Source of the DNA: Populus alba | Taxonomy: Eukaryota > Streptophyta > Magnoliopsida > Malpighiales > Salicaceae | Direction of reading: 5' to 3' | DNA length: 64,000 bases | NCBI RefSeq assembly: GCF_005239225.2 | Contig: NC_133301.1 | Location: 3,373,157 to 3,437,156, forward strand | Part shown: one piece after another, positions 27,811-38,598 of the stretch | How positions within the stretch are numbered: the stretch's first letter is position 1 | How the letters are laid out: each line of letters starts with the position of its first letter | The notes under the pieces: generated by a model | What the model was told of the DNA's origin: nothing | Databases searched by the model: none | Seen by the model: the letters and a program-made list of their open reading frames with translations, nothing else | Translations under genes and position numbers: made by a program

Positions 27811-30116
27811 ATGGCTATAGAAGGTACACATACACTCATCCCTAAGCTGACCAAAGACAACTATGATAGTTGGTGCATCAGATTGAAGGCATTCCTTGGG
27901 TCACAAGAGTGTTTGGACATTGTACAAACTGGTTATGATGAACCAGAGTCCAAAGAAGAGAAGATGCTTTACAAAGAGGCTTCAGAAGCAAGCCTTTGAA
28001 AGTCAACAGAAAGAAGGACAATAAAGCCAAGACCATCATCTACCAAGGTCTTGATGAAGATACATTCGAGATCATAGCTTCCGCTGAAACATCACATGAT
28101 ATATGGGAGGCTCTCCAACAGAAATACAAAGGTGCTGACAGAATCAAGAAGATTCGTCTTCAATCTTTGCGAGGTGAATTTGAGTTATTGCAAATGAAGT
28201 CCTCGGAGTCTATTTCTGATTATCACACAAGGATTATGGTGATCGTCAACCAGATGAGGAGAAATGGAGAAGCCATCATCGATGCTCGAATCACTGAGAA
28301 AATTTTGAGATCCCTAGATCCAAAATTTGATTTTGTTGTTGTCGCAATTGAAGAGTCCAAAGATGTGGACAAGTTGACAGTAGATGAGCTTATGAGTTCT
28401 TTGCAAGCTCATGAGCAGAAGATCGTAAAGCGAAATGGAGATAAGGCAATTGAGCATGCCTTACAAGCAAAGTTGTCCCTCAAGGACAGATATGAGCAAG
28501 GGGAGACTTCATCAAGTGGCTACACCACTCAAGGAGGAAGTCAACAATCCAGAGGAGGATTCCAGCAATTCCAAGGAAGAGGTTCTTGGAATACAAGTTT
28601 TAGAGGAAGAGGTGGCAGAAACACCACCAGAGGAGGCCGAGGACAACAAGCATTCACTCCCAGAGAAAGAGGAGGCGGTTACAATAACCGTGACAAGAGG
28701 AATATCAAATGTTATAGTTGCAATCAGTTTGGGCACTATAGCACTGAATGCCGATGGAAAGCTCCGTTGGAGATACGTGAGCAAGCCAACTATGTAGAGA
28801 AGGATGATAGAGAAGAAACTGCATTTCTTGTCCAACAAGGACTTGATAAGAAAAAGGAGGACATATGGTATCTAGATACTGGAGCCAGCAATCACATGTG
28901 CAGCTACCGAGAGTTATTTAGTAATCTAGATGAGACCAAGCAAGGTCTAGTTACTTTTGGAGATACCACAAAGGTTCCATTCAAAGGTAAAGGCAACATC
29001 CCAGTCAAGATGAAGAATGGCGATTCCAGCTACATCGCCGATGTGTATTATGTCCCAGCCATAAAACAGAACCTACTCAGTTTAGGTCAACTTTTGGAGA
29101 GAGGCTATACTTTTTACTCGGAGAATTGTCATCTGGCAATTAGAGACAACAATTGGAGATTAATGGCATACGTGAAAATGTCCAAGAATAGGATGTTTCC
29201 TTTGAACATCCAGTATGATGCAGCAAGGTGTTTGAGCGCCATCACCAACAATGAAGAATGGCTTTGGCACCTGAGGCTTGGACATCTGAATTTCACGAGT
29301 CTGAAGATGCTAGCAAGCAAGAAGATGGTCAAAGGTTTGCCTCACATTGATCATCCAGATGAAGTCTGTGAGAGTTGTGTCCTCAGCAAACATCACAGAT
29401 CCAGTTTTGCTAAAGAAGTCAACTGGAGAGCAAAGAGGCCACTGGAGTTAGTACACACAGATGTGTGTGGCCCAATCACGCCTATGTCGACTGGACAAAA
29501 TAGGTACTTCCTCACTTTTACTGATGATTTTAGTAGAAAAACGTGGATATACTTTCTGAAGAGGAAGTCAGAAGTATTCAATTGTTTTAAAGATTTTAAA
29601 GCAATTGTGGAGAAGCAAACTGGTTATACGATCAGAACAGTAAGATCTGATCAAGGAGGAGAATACACAGCCAATGACTTTGAAGCCTATTGTACACAAC
29701 AAGGCATCAGACATCAGACAACGCCAGCCTATACACCACAGCTGAACGGTGTAGCAGAAAGGAAGAATCGCACGATTCTTGACATGGCAAGAAGTCTGCT
29801 CAAAGCAAAGAAACTGCCCAAGCAATACTGGGCTGAAGCTGTATCATGTGCAGTGTATCTACTGAATCGCTGCCCAACCAGAAGTTTGCAAGGAGTTACT
29901 CCAGAAGAAGCATGGAGTGGTCACAAACCAAGTGTTACTCATCTACGAGTCTTTGGTTGTGTGGCATATGCAAAGATCCCAGATGCAAGAAGGAGAAAGC
30001 TCGATGATAAGAGCGAGAAATGCATCTTTGTCGGATATGGTGAAAGAAGGATGGGATACAGACTGTATAATCCCATCACGAAGAAGGTGATTACAAGTAG
30101 AGATGTTATCTTTTGA
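27811..30116 (+). pseudogene. Copia gag-protease-integrase reading frame, broken
   Basis: Gag starts at ATG 27811 (MAIEGTHTLIPKLTKDNYDS) and meets a TGA at 27997-27999. The expected gag continuation is reached only through two +1 shifts, near 27981 and 28010; the main frame then runs to 30116. Domains in order: gag, a CCHC zinc knuckle ([14 protein letters not shown], about 28710-28751), aspartic protease with the DTGAS motif (28875 on), the integrase HHCC zinc domain (WHLRLGHLN, then [10 protein letters not shown]) and the DDE core ([24 protein letters not shown]). A further +1 T near 30110-30114 causes the stop after ITSRDVIF. Only the breaks are described here. Confidence 0.92.
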
Positions 30117-30581
30117 AGAAGATAAATCTTGGGCATGGAATGATGATCAAGAAGCAGTCAGATGGATCAACACTGATTTGATCCTTGAAGGTGAAGAAGT
30201 ACCAACAGTACTTATAGAAGAACCGAATTGTGCCGCAGCTGAACCACAAAGTCCGGTGTTTATACCAGCAGCTGAACCACAAAGTCCGGCACACAGTTTC
30301 CCTGTATTCAACAGGAGGAACACACCAGGAGCATCATCATCAACACCACCATCAGCATCCTCGTCAGAAGGACCAAGAAAGATGCGGAATCTTGAAGAGT
30401 TGTATGATACCACTCAGGTCATGGAAGATACAACTCTGTTTTGTTTCCATGCAGATAAGGACCCACCAGAAAAGAAGAAAGCAATAGGTGTCAAAAGGGT
30501 CTACAAGCAGAGAGAAGGCATTGAAGAGAGAAGTGTTCATGCTTGGCATGATATCTCTCGATTGAGTTTAAAGGGGAGATT
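30117..30581 (+). pseudogene. remnant of Copia pol downstream of integrase; reverse transcriptase deleted
   Basis: The frame continues with EEDKSWAWNDD, a Pro/Ser-rich linker with AAEPQSP repeats, and NLEELYDTT. It then gives KKKAIGVKRVYKQ, a remnant of the start of the RT domain, and passes at once to a short tail (SVHAWHDISRLSLKG) before the 3' LTR. RT catalytic motifs and the whole of RNase H are missing. The polypurine tract aaaggggaga lies at 30570-30579, two bases before the 3' LTR. Confidence 0.85.
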
Positions 30582-30948
30582 TGTTGAATTAAACTCAACC
30601 TCTAGATGGTCAAGGAAGGCAACCACCAGCTGCCACCGACCAGCCACCAACCGACCAGCCACCAGCCGCAGCCGCCAGCCGCCCCCACAGCTGCCACAGC
30701 CGCCAGCCGCCTTCACACTTGAAGGTTGAATTTTCTTGTTTTGATTTCGTGTATAAATAGAGTGCCCAGCTTATGTTATATGTGTGGAGAGAATTGAGAG
30801 GAACACTTGAAAGAGAAAGAGAGAGAGAGGGCGTGTATTTGTTAAGCTTTTGTGTTTATTTGTAAGCTTCGGTTTTGTGTAATAAAACAGTGTGTTTTAT
30901 CCCCTCTGAGTGTTTCAAAGCCACCACCAGTGGTTTCTCCCACCAACA
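30582..30948 (+). repeat. Copia 3' LTR
   Basis: 367 bp, the same length as the 5' LTR and with no difference found on line-by-line comparison. Confidence 0.97.
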
Positions 30949-30953
30949 GGCTT
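30949..30953. repeat. target-site duplication, right copy (ggctt)
   Basis: Matches 26872-26876 and continues directly into the 5' part of NPF1 copy C exon 3. Confidence 0.95.
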
Positions 30954-31247
30954 GACATAAATGGGAGAAGCCAAGAAGAACGAAAGAGTTGACAGGATCA
31001 TGAGAACCACAGGAACTCCGAAACCCACCTTCCAGCCCATGGCCTCTTGAATGTAAACCACACAAGTCATGGAAATAAATACAGAAGCCGAGGATATAAC
31101 ATAGTACCAACTGAAGAAGCTCTCTAATATTCCAGCATGTTTAAGGCTGTCCCTCTTGCTCAATTGATCAGCACCAAAGGCCAGGGAGCATGATCTTATG
31201 CCACCAGCTCCGATAGACATGAGGCCCAAGCAAAAATATAGAAACAA

Positions 31248-31747
31248 NNNNNNNNNNNNNNNNNNNNNNNNNNNNNNNNNNNNNNNNNNNNNNNNNNNNN
31301 NNNNNNNNNNNNNNNNNNNNNNNNNNNNNNNNNNNNNNNNNNNNNNNNNNNNNNNNNNNNNNNNNNNNNNNNNNNNNNNNNNNNNNNNNNNNNNNNNNNN
31401 NNNNNNNNNNNNNNNNNNNNNNNNNNNNNNNNNNNNNNNNNNNNNNNNNNNNNNNNNNNNNNNNNNNNNNNNNNNNNNNNNNNNNNNNNNNNNNNNNNNN
31501 NNNNNNNNNNNNNNNNNNNNNNNNNNNNNNNNNNNNNNNNNNNNNNNNNNNNNNNNNNNNNNNNNNNNNNNNNNNNNNNNNNNNNNNNNNNNNNNNNNNN
31601 NNNNNNNNNNNNNNNNNNNNNNNNNNNNNNNNNNNNNNNNNNNNNNNNNNNNNNNNNNNNNNNNNNNNNNNNNNNNNNNNNNNNNNNNNNNNNNNNNNNN
31701 NNNNNNNNNNNNNNNNNNNNNNNNNNNNNNNNNNNNNNNNNNNNNNN
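31248..31747. other. assembly gap of exactly 500 N
   Basis: Five hundred N. The round number suggests a fixed-size placeholder, so the true length is unknown. It removes the 5' half of NPF1 copy C. Apparent open frames crossing it have no meaning. Confidence 1.
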
Positions 31748-32126
31748 AAAGAAAACCTTAGCACTGGCATGCCATAATGTACCCTTTACCTTCTTTGATA
31801 CATAACAAGGAAAGAGGGAAGATATGGGTGTATTTCTTTTGAAATGTAAATGAAGTTGACTGTAAATTGCAGTTTTCGAATTTTTGAGCTGCTGGATCCA
31901 CCAAACTATACAGCTACATCAGATGTTTCACTCTCTCACTGGAGATGGTGAGCACTGAATAAGCAATTCTAATACAATTTTATTTTGTTACAGAAGATAG
32001 GTTTGGCTTGCAGACAGAAAATATGTAGCTCCTACATCAAGCTCCAAAGCCTGTGAAAGGAAAGCAGTAGTATTTTGTCGTTGAAGTCCCACTTTGCAGC
32101 GCCAAAGAAAGGAAGAAATAAACGAG
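31748..32126. other. short spacer after the gap
   Basis: No exon of NPF1 copy C is recognised. It probably includes the old 3' UTR of the DAAT-like pseudogene. Confidence 0.45.
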
Positions 32127-35100
32127 TCAAGGGACCGGAACTCGGACTGCAGGGGGGCCTGATTTCATGTCCTCTAGTATAAGAGCCAAGAGAGCCCGAG
32201 TTATGGGTCCTTCTTTGCCTACAAATGATATGCATGCCAAAAATATAAATTTTAGGAAAACGATTAAGTTTCCAACTGCATTGTTTTTCAAATACGATAA
32301 GGTTCCAACCGAAATATAAATTTTAGGAAAATGGCTTGCATAAGGGATAGAATGAAATGCAGCGCACTTGGAGTGAAAAATAAGTGGGCAAGGCAGTGGC
32401 AAAGAGGGAGAAAGATATAGTACAATCATGTACCAAAGTTTTCCAGTAATGTGCTTCTGTGAATTTAGCATTTGTGAGCTTCGAAAGGGGCCTCCAGTGG
32501 AAGATTTATGGTACTGTGGATGTACCAAAGTTTCGGCCATACAAAAAGAAAACTCAGCAACAAGAAAACAGTCATGCACGTACTTTCATCATGGCTAAAG
32601 AGCCACCCCCAATCGATGGCATCCTATTGATTTAATGGAAAGTACCCTTGCTTTGTACTCTGAATTGAAGAGAAGCAAGAAAAGAAAAAATTTCGATCAA
32701 TTTTGTAAGGTTCTGAAAAACCATGTTGGCTCAATATCAAACCTAGCATCATCCTTGCATGTAAAAATTTCAGCTTGAAGGATGCATAGTTTTATTGCAG
32801 AGAAGTTTCTTACCATCACCAATGACTCCTGATTGTCCCACTGCAACCACAGGGCGAACAAGTTACTCCACTGCCAATAAGCATCATCTCATCTGCTTTT
32901 CTTTCCTTTCCTCTACGGTCACTATCATCAATCTTTTATTCCATGGAGTTTACCCTCCTTTACCAATCCCTCTTTGCTAGTAGTCAAAACGTGTACTCTC
33001 TTAGCCGTGCACCCACTCAAAATTTTGTCAAAGGCGGGCATCAGAAGGTCTTTTTCCTTGGTAACAAATGCTACATTCATGCTGGGCCCTTCAGCAACGA
33101 AAATCCATCATTATCCAGCCAAATAGATGCATATGCAATCATTCTCTTCTGCTTCCATCTTTGAAAGTGCATTGGGAAGGTAATTTACACTTTTCACGGT
33201 GGCAAATTGCGGGGGTTTTATTGGGACTGATGAAGTTACTACCCAAGTTTGATGCCTCTTGAATCACGTGGAGACTGATCTTGGATTACAAATGGCATAA
33301 AAGAGCTGGCTGATGGCAGTCAGATGGAGATAGTTGGAAATCACCAGGTCCTGCCGAGAGCCAGTATCTTAGTGATCCTGTCTTGCACTTTGAAGCACTC
33401 ACTGTTTGTTATGAGTATTCTCCTTATATTTTCCCTATCAAAAGGGAGATTGATTTTGGCCAAGGATGCTGACCTTAATATACGATCAAGGTGTTGGTCA
33501 AATTCATATAAGTGCCTGAGATGTGTAACAGATGAGGGATCTTGATTAGCAATTAATACTTGATTGAAAGCTAAGTGAGGAATACTTGTTCAAATGGAAA
33601 TATCAATGATTCATCAACTATATAAATTACCGCATTGTTTTCCTTTTTTCAGCTGCCAAAGCAGTTTTAATTTTCCTGTCCTTGAAATTTAGATGATGAT
33701 TGTTTCCATCATATGCATTGCAGAAAATGTTCGAAGAATCATATGAAACAGGAGGTAAGATAATATACTTGAAATACAATGAGGTTTAAAAATGCAAAAC
33801 TTGGAAATTGTACGGTTGCACAAAATCAAGCATTTTAAAGGAATATTAAAGAACTTGGAATTGTACCGTTCCTGCAAAACTTCAAGAGCTTGCAACCATT
33901 TAAAATGTGAATCAAGCTTGACAGATACAATAGAATCAAGAGTTGAATTAGTGGAGCCAAGAACTGTTTATACTGTAACTGTAAGACATTGTCACATTGA
34001 ATCCTTATAAACTTAAACATAATATTATGCCTGTGCTTTGCTATTTGAGCTTTTGGAGCATTGGTAGTATAACCAATAGACTTAGAAACATGAAATTCGT
34101 TTACAGGTCTTGGTAGTTCAATGGATGCAAACAGCATAATACCATTCCTACTTATGAATAACAAAAAAAACTTCGAATTGTCTATAATAGTATTAGACTA
34201 TTCAAGAAGAAAAGGTAATCCATCTGCAAAGTAAATTATACCAACCCATCTACTATTGCAGCAGTATCAAAGACACCATGTCCCCTGTGGACCATGTGGT
34301 CATCCAAAGGTATCACCATGGCTGATGCATCTGTTGTTATTCCTCCAAAAATGCTAGAGTACATGGCCAAGAATTGCTGCTTTCCTTTCTGATTTTCTCG
34401 GTTTTTCTTTAGCCTTTCAATAAAGCCTTCAGAAAAACATATATATAATGGCATTTAACCAAGCCTTCCCCTTCTCCCATTGCACCAAAATGGAATCAGA
34501 CCAAAAAAAGTTTCTAAGCAATTAAGGAATACATCTTGACTTTTAATCTTTAATATAAAACAGAAATGTCCTCCACTAACACCAAATTAAGCCCAGATCA
34601 ACAAAGCTATGCAACTTTTTATTCACTATTTATAGCATCGCTTTAAGGACTAATCAATTTTCACCAATCTCTCTCCATAGCACAATTTAAAAATCTACTC
34701 TTATTTAGCAGTAAAGTACAGTGAACCGTTTATTTTTAAGAGAGAGAGAGAGAGAGATCGATAGAGGAGAGAGAGAAGACGAACCTCTGAGAAGGTTAGG
34801 ATTGGAACATCAGAGATTTGAAGTATTAGAATCTGTCACCGCAAAGGGAAATACATTAGTATTAAATTTCTCACTAGTCTTTACATTCTATGATTTTGTA
34901 GAGTAGAAAATTGAAATCTAAGGAAGCCAGTAAAGGATCACATGGCATGGTGACTGGTTGAATTTTCAAAGAACACAACTTACCAACCAAAGCTTCAGCT
35001 TGATGAGAGCATCGTAGCAATCTTCACTTTCCCAAACAACCCATGTTGTGAAATCAACCCAAGTCTTTGAAAATGAAAGATTTCTCGGTACAAGACACGA

Positions 35101-35185
35101 ATTATGAAAGTGATCAGGCAGATTTATGCTAGTATTTGGGTGTTGAAAACTGGGTTTTTGGCAGAGAAGTTGAAAGAGAAGCCAT
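32127..35185 (-). pseudogene. DAAT: D-amino acid aminotransferase / 4-amino-4-deoxychorismate lyase-like pseudogene
   Basis: Fold-type IV PLP enzyme family, resembling the Arabidopsis plastid protein At5g57850 (DAAT/ADCL). Recognisable parts: an N-terminus MASLSTSLPKTQFS (ATG 35185) that meets a TAG after 18 codons (35129-35131); an exon ending at 34246 with KGKQQFLAMYSSIFGGITTD and IPLDDHMVHRGHGVFDTA; a long block 32814-33515 starting HLYEFDQHLDRILRSAS; and a last exon 32127-32218 with GKEGPITRALLALILEDMK. The long block can be followed only by changing frame repeatedly. GSLRYWLSAGPGDF and then FATVKSVNYLPN fall in shifted frames, stops occur inside the WLDNDGF region, and EGPSMNVAF, ILSGCTAKR and VTVEE follow in scattered frames. 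Splice sites at the exon limits remain usable, so it is a duplicated, unprocessed pseudogene. Confidence 0.88.
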
Positions 35186-35245
35186 GCGACCCCAAACTAG
35201 TGAGAGAGTTTCTTCAAACTGCGGCTTGATCGTAGGTTGATGGTG

Positions 35246-35253
35246 GTGATGAT
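35246..35253. repeat. 8-bp target-site duplication, left copy (gtgatgat)
   Basis: Directly precedes the hAT element and is identical to 36597-36604. Confidence 0.92.
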
Positions 35254-36315
35254 CAGGGGCGGAGCTAGAATTATTTATTAAGGGGGCATAATTAATATAA
35301 TAAAATATAATATTTATTTTACATGAGTTATAAAAACTTGTATAATTTAGTTTTAATTTAAATAATTTATTATAAATATATAATGATCTTTGTATAAGGT
35401 AAAAAGTTTGAAGAAATATCAAATTGAGTCAAAGCAACGAAGTTAATTTCATCTTCATAATATATTTATCACTTTAATGTTGGTCTTTATATCTATCAAA
35501 TATATAACATACAAAGTATATAAGAAACATTAGCTAAAACGAAGCATTTATTTATATTTGATAAACTTTGAAATAAAACAAAAATAACTATTCTCACTAA
35601 TCAACGTGGGTTCTTTGTAAAACTGAGGTGCATTGGAGTTGCTCAATCATAACTTTAAACATTACACATTTGAGTTGGTTCACTAGGCTGCGAGTTATCA
35701 ATATTTTTTTTGAAAAAAAAAATCAAATTCTTCTTATTTTGTTCATTGGTTCAACCTAAAATCAAAATATATATCATGAGAAAAAAATTGATAATTTTGG
35801 TGATTCTGCTAAAAACAAAACATAAAAAAAAATCAAAGTATAATATAAAACAAACCAATGAAAATATCTAATTAATTTAAAAAAACACTATAACAAGAAT
35901 TAAAAACAATTGGTAAAATTAGCATATCTAAGAAAAAAATAAAGCAAAATGATAAAATTATATAAAAAAACCTCATCAAATTATTAACAAACATCTCAAA
36001 ACAAAATAAAAATAGATTTTAAATTTAAGTTACCTTATTTTGTTTAATAAAAAATAAATTAATTGATGGCTCTACTTCAATTTTTTCTTTGAAAAATTTT
36101 ACTTATGATTTATATTTATGTTTTTGTTTTTGACCGACTGCAAAATTTATTATGCAAAGTAATGAATTTATATTTACAGGATTTTATATTTAGGGTATAT
36201 AAATTAATTTTTAAAAAATAATCAAATTGAAAATCACACTTAATTACAATAAAAAAACTTACTTTTGTAGAATAAAAAAACCTCATCCACACTTAATTAC
36301 CTAATATATATAATA

Positions 36316-36363
<48 letters not shown>

Positions 36364-36596
36364 AGTGCGTTAATCCGTAGATTTGAGCATTAATTAATCC
36401 GTGCATCAGCTGGCTGTATTTAATTCTGATATGAGGCCAACTTGATCACGGTGAAGTTTGAGGTCAAGCATGTGCTTCACCTATTATTCAACGAAATGAC
36501 CATAGCGATTTACCACTCTGATCTATATATTATACAGGGGCGGAATATTTTAGGGGGGGCCCGGGCCCCTGCTTGCCCCCCCTCGTTCCGCCCCTG
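35254..36596. mobile_element. non-autonomous hAT transposon
   Basis: The left end is caggggcggagctag and the right end ttccgcccctg, inverted termini typical of plant hAT elements. An exact 8-bp duplication (gtgatgat) flanks both ends. The 1343-bp interior is AT-rich, has a (TA)n run near 36300-36360 and no transposase frame. The last 62 bases (36535-36596) also start with caggggcgga and form a foldback with the right end. A related copy in inverse orientation lies at 53610-54689. The element sits 68 bp upstream of the ATG of the DAAT-like pseudogene. Confidence 0.92.
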
Positions 36597-36604
36597 GTGA
36601 TGAT
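36597..36604. repeat. 8-bp target-site duplication, right copy (gtgatgat)
   Basis: Identical to 35246-35253 and directly follows the hAT right end. Confidence 0.92.
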
Positions 36605-36750
36605 TAGTGTTTTAAAGTGCAGTGCTGGCGACTAGAACGGATTCCAAAGGAAAAGTCAGTGCTAGTGTATAAAATTTGCCGGCGGAGATTTATATAGAAA
36701 GGATAAACTACAGTTATACCCTCTTACTATTTTATAAATTTCGGTTTGGT

Positions 36751-36882
36751 CCTTCTCCCACTGATTTGCCAGCTCAACCTATCAAAATTGCAAGTAGTCT
36801 CTCCCCTCCCATGGTTCCTTCTCCCACTGATTTACCGACTCAACCTATCCAAATTGCAAATAATCTTCCAAACCGTGGTTTC
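36751..36882 (+). repeat. 66-bp tandem duplication
   Basis: Two units of 66 bp begin with ccttctcccactgattt and differ at several positions. The period is a multiple of three and the frame (36676-36912) stays open through both, giving SPTDLPAQPIKIA-like and SPTDLPTQPIQIA-like units, but there is no sign of a larger gene. Confidence 0.75.
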
Positions 36883-36912
36883 TTCATAATTATAATAAAA
36901 AATTATAGTTAA

Positions 36913-38261
36913 GAGTCAGATTATGGTGAAAAAAAAAAAGAATGTTGACAAACAACTATTTTTCAAGACAAAACTCATTGTTGTTGATCTCAAACAAACT
37001 CTATTTGAATATATATTTTTTTTTTACTAAAAATTAAAAAAGTAGATCCGATCTCGAAGATATTTTTGAATCGGGTTGATCATTTACTTTTTAGCTGATG
37101 AGATTGTGATTTAATAGTAGAAATGGATTTTTTTAAGGTCCTATAATGGTTTTTATATGTTTTCAAATGGAATAAAGGTGAAAATTGAATTTTAAGGTGA
37201 AAATTGAATTTTTTACCTTTTAGAGTCGGTCGCATCATTTTATAGTCATTATTTGAAACAACAAGTGACATGTCGCTTACTATCCTTTTATTTTTAAATA
37301 AAAAATAAAAATAAAAAGCCAGCCTTAAAAAAACATTAAAAGAAGTCACAAATAAGTGTATTGCGCCTATCCTTTTTATTTTTAAAGATCCAAGCATGAT
37401 AGGCCAACCATGCCTTTGACCTAACTTTTTTTAAAAAAATTTATCTTTCAAAATTAAGTCTTGATTGATTTTTTGTTGATTTTTTTAATAATTTTATTTT
37501 TTAATATTTAGTTAATTTTAAATTGGGCTATATAATTTGTTTTTTTTTTATATTTATTGGTTTTTCACGGCGTTAAAAAAAAACCTTTATATTTTATTAA
37601 TACTTAATTTTACGAGTATCTATTTTTTTCATACAAATAAATAAAAAGTAGTTTTAAAATGAACAAAGTTATTAAACCTAGTGAAGTCCATCCCTTAGCT
37701 CAACATTTGCTCAGTGTTTGGTTTTGCAAATATCAATCTTTGTTAGCTTTTAATTAAATAAAAAAAAATTAAATTTTTTTTGAACTCAATGGAACTCATG
37801 ACCAAGATCATGGTGGGCTAGTCAACTTCAGTTAATTAGAAATCAAATTTTAAAATTTATTTTGATTTATTTTCTATTAGATTATCATAGTCTCAAATAA
37901 TAAATATTTCAACATTACTTTCACATAATTAAATAAAAAATTCATCTATTTTTTTTAAACCTAGTAAAATCTATGATTCAGGTTGCGAGTTTAACTAGTT
38001 AGTCGTGAAACCCTAATTGATCCAATAAATTATTATCTCAATATTTTTTGAAAAAATTATATTATCTTAAACTTTTTATTAAAAGCCGAATTGTTTTTCC
38101 ACTACTCATTTAACTTGTTTTTAAAATGACCAAGTCTATTATATCATGTTGGACAACTACTAAATAATTTAATTTAAAATTTAAATTAAATAAAGAATTA
38201 GGTCAAGAAGTTTGAGATTAACTGCCATCAAAATGTTATATATATATATATATATATATAT
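36913..38261. other. AT-rich region upstream of the IF-1 gene with a dispersed repeat
   Basis: No gene seen. At about 37770-38100 there are motifs (gtgggctagtcaacttc, gcgagtttaactagttagtc) of the same dispersed repeat style noted at 15320-15800. Confidence 0.45.
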
Positions 38262-38279
38262 AACAATTCATAATTCATG

Positions 38280-38312
<33 letters not shown>

Positions 38313-38330
38313 CATGAATTATGAATTGTT
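38262..38330. repeat. perfect 20-bp inverted repeat around a (TA)n core
   Basis: The left arm at 38262-38281 (aacaattcataattcatgtt) is exactly complementary to the right arm at 38311-38330. The 29-bp loop is TA repeats, and a further TA tract lies immediately left. It could form a cruciform or hairpin 269 bp upstream of the IF-1 start codon. Confidence 0.92.
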
Positions 38331-38598
38331 GGATAATTAAATTACATAACTTTTTATTCAGAGTATAACATGATAACCTCTGGAACCTAAGTTCAGGAAA
38401 ATAAACTGATAAAAGGAGCAAGACCAAGTGGAAGGTGCTCTTTTCTTTTTCCTCTTCCTCTTCCTCCTTATCCTCTCCAAATCATAGCATAACCTTTCTT
38501 TTTATCACAAACAAACACTGCCTTTCTCTTCTAGGGTCAGGCTTTTCAAGTTCCCTACTTTTTCCTTGAAACTGTCTAATCTGATCCCCCTAAAAACA

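Larger units (their letters stand above)
26877..30948 (+). mobile_element. young Copia retrotransposon with internal deletion (non-autonomous)
   Basis: A 4072-bp element with two 367-bp LTRs that I find identical base for base, a ggctt duplication on both sides, an initiator-methionine tRNA primer site and a polypurine tract. Inside are gag, a zinc knuckle, aspartic protease and integrase. The reverse transcriptase and RNase H region is absent: soon after the integrase C-terminus the reading drops to about 465 bases before the 3' LTR, where a full element needs well over 1.5 kb. Several single-base insertions also break the gag-pol frame. Identical LTRs imply recent insertion, so enzymes from a full-length relative must have acted in trans. 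Confidence 0.95.
25735..31247 (-). pseudogene. NPF1-type transporter, copy C, exon 3 split by a Copia insertion and 5' end lost in the N gap
   Basis: Visible coding parts: exon 4 at 25735-26632 (open, FLNKACVV to a run of Asp before the stop), the 3' part of exon 3 at 26722-26876, and the 5' part of exon 3 at 30949-31247. The pieces encode IRSCSLAFGADQLSKRDS, FFSWYY, the SMTCVVYIQEAMGWKVG helix, then SFFLASPIYVK and KAKASWLIGFARVLV. The Copia at 26877-30948 falls in the cytoplasmic linker after SPIYVK. Without the element and one copy of its target duplication the frame is continuous. No other lesion is visible, so this copy was probably functional until the insertion. Exons 1 and 2 would lie in or beyond the 500-N gap; none is recognised to its right. 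The element is in opposite orientation to the gene. Confidence 0.88.

Noticed and set aside
31168..31770. Open reading frames of about 190-200 codons crossing the N stretch
   Set aside because: They exist only because N is read as open; the interior is an assembly gap.
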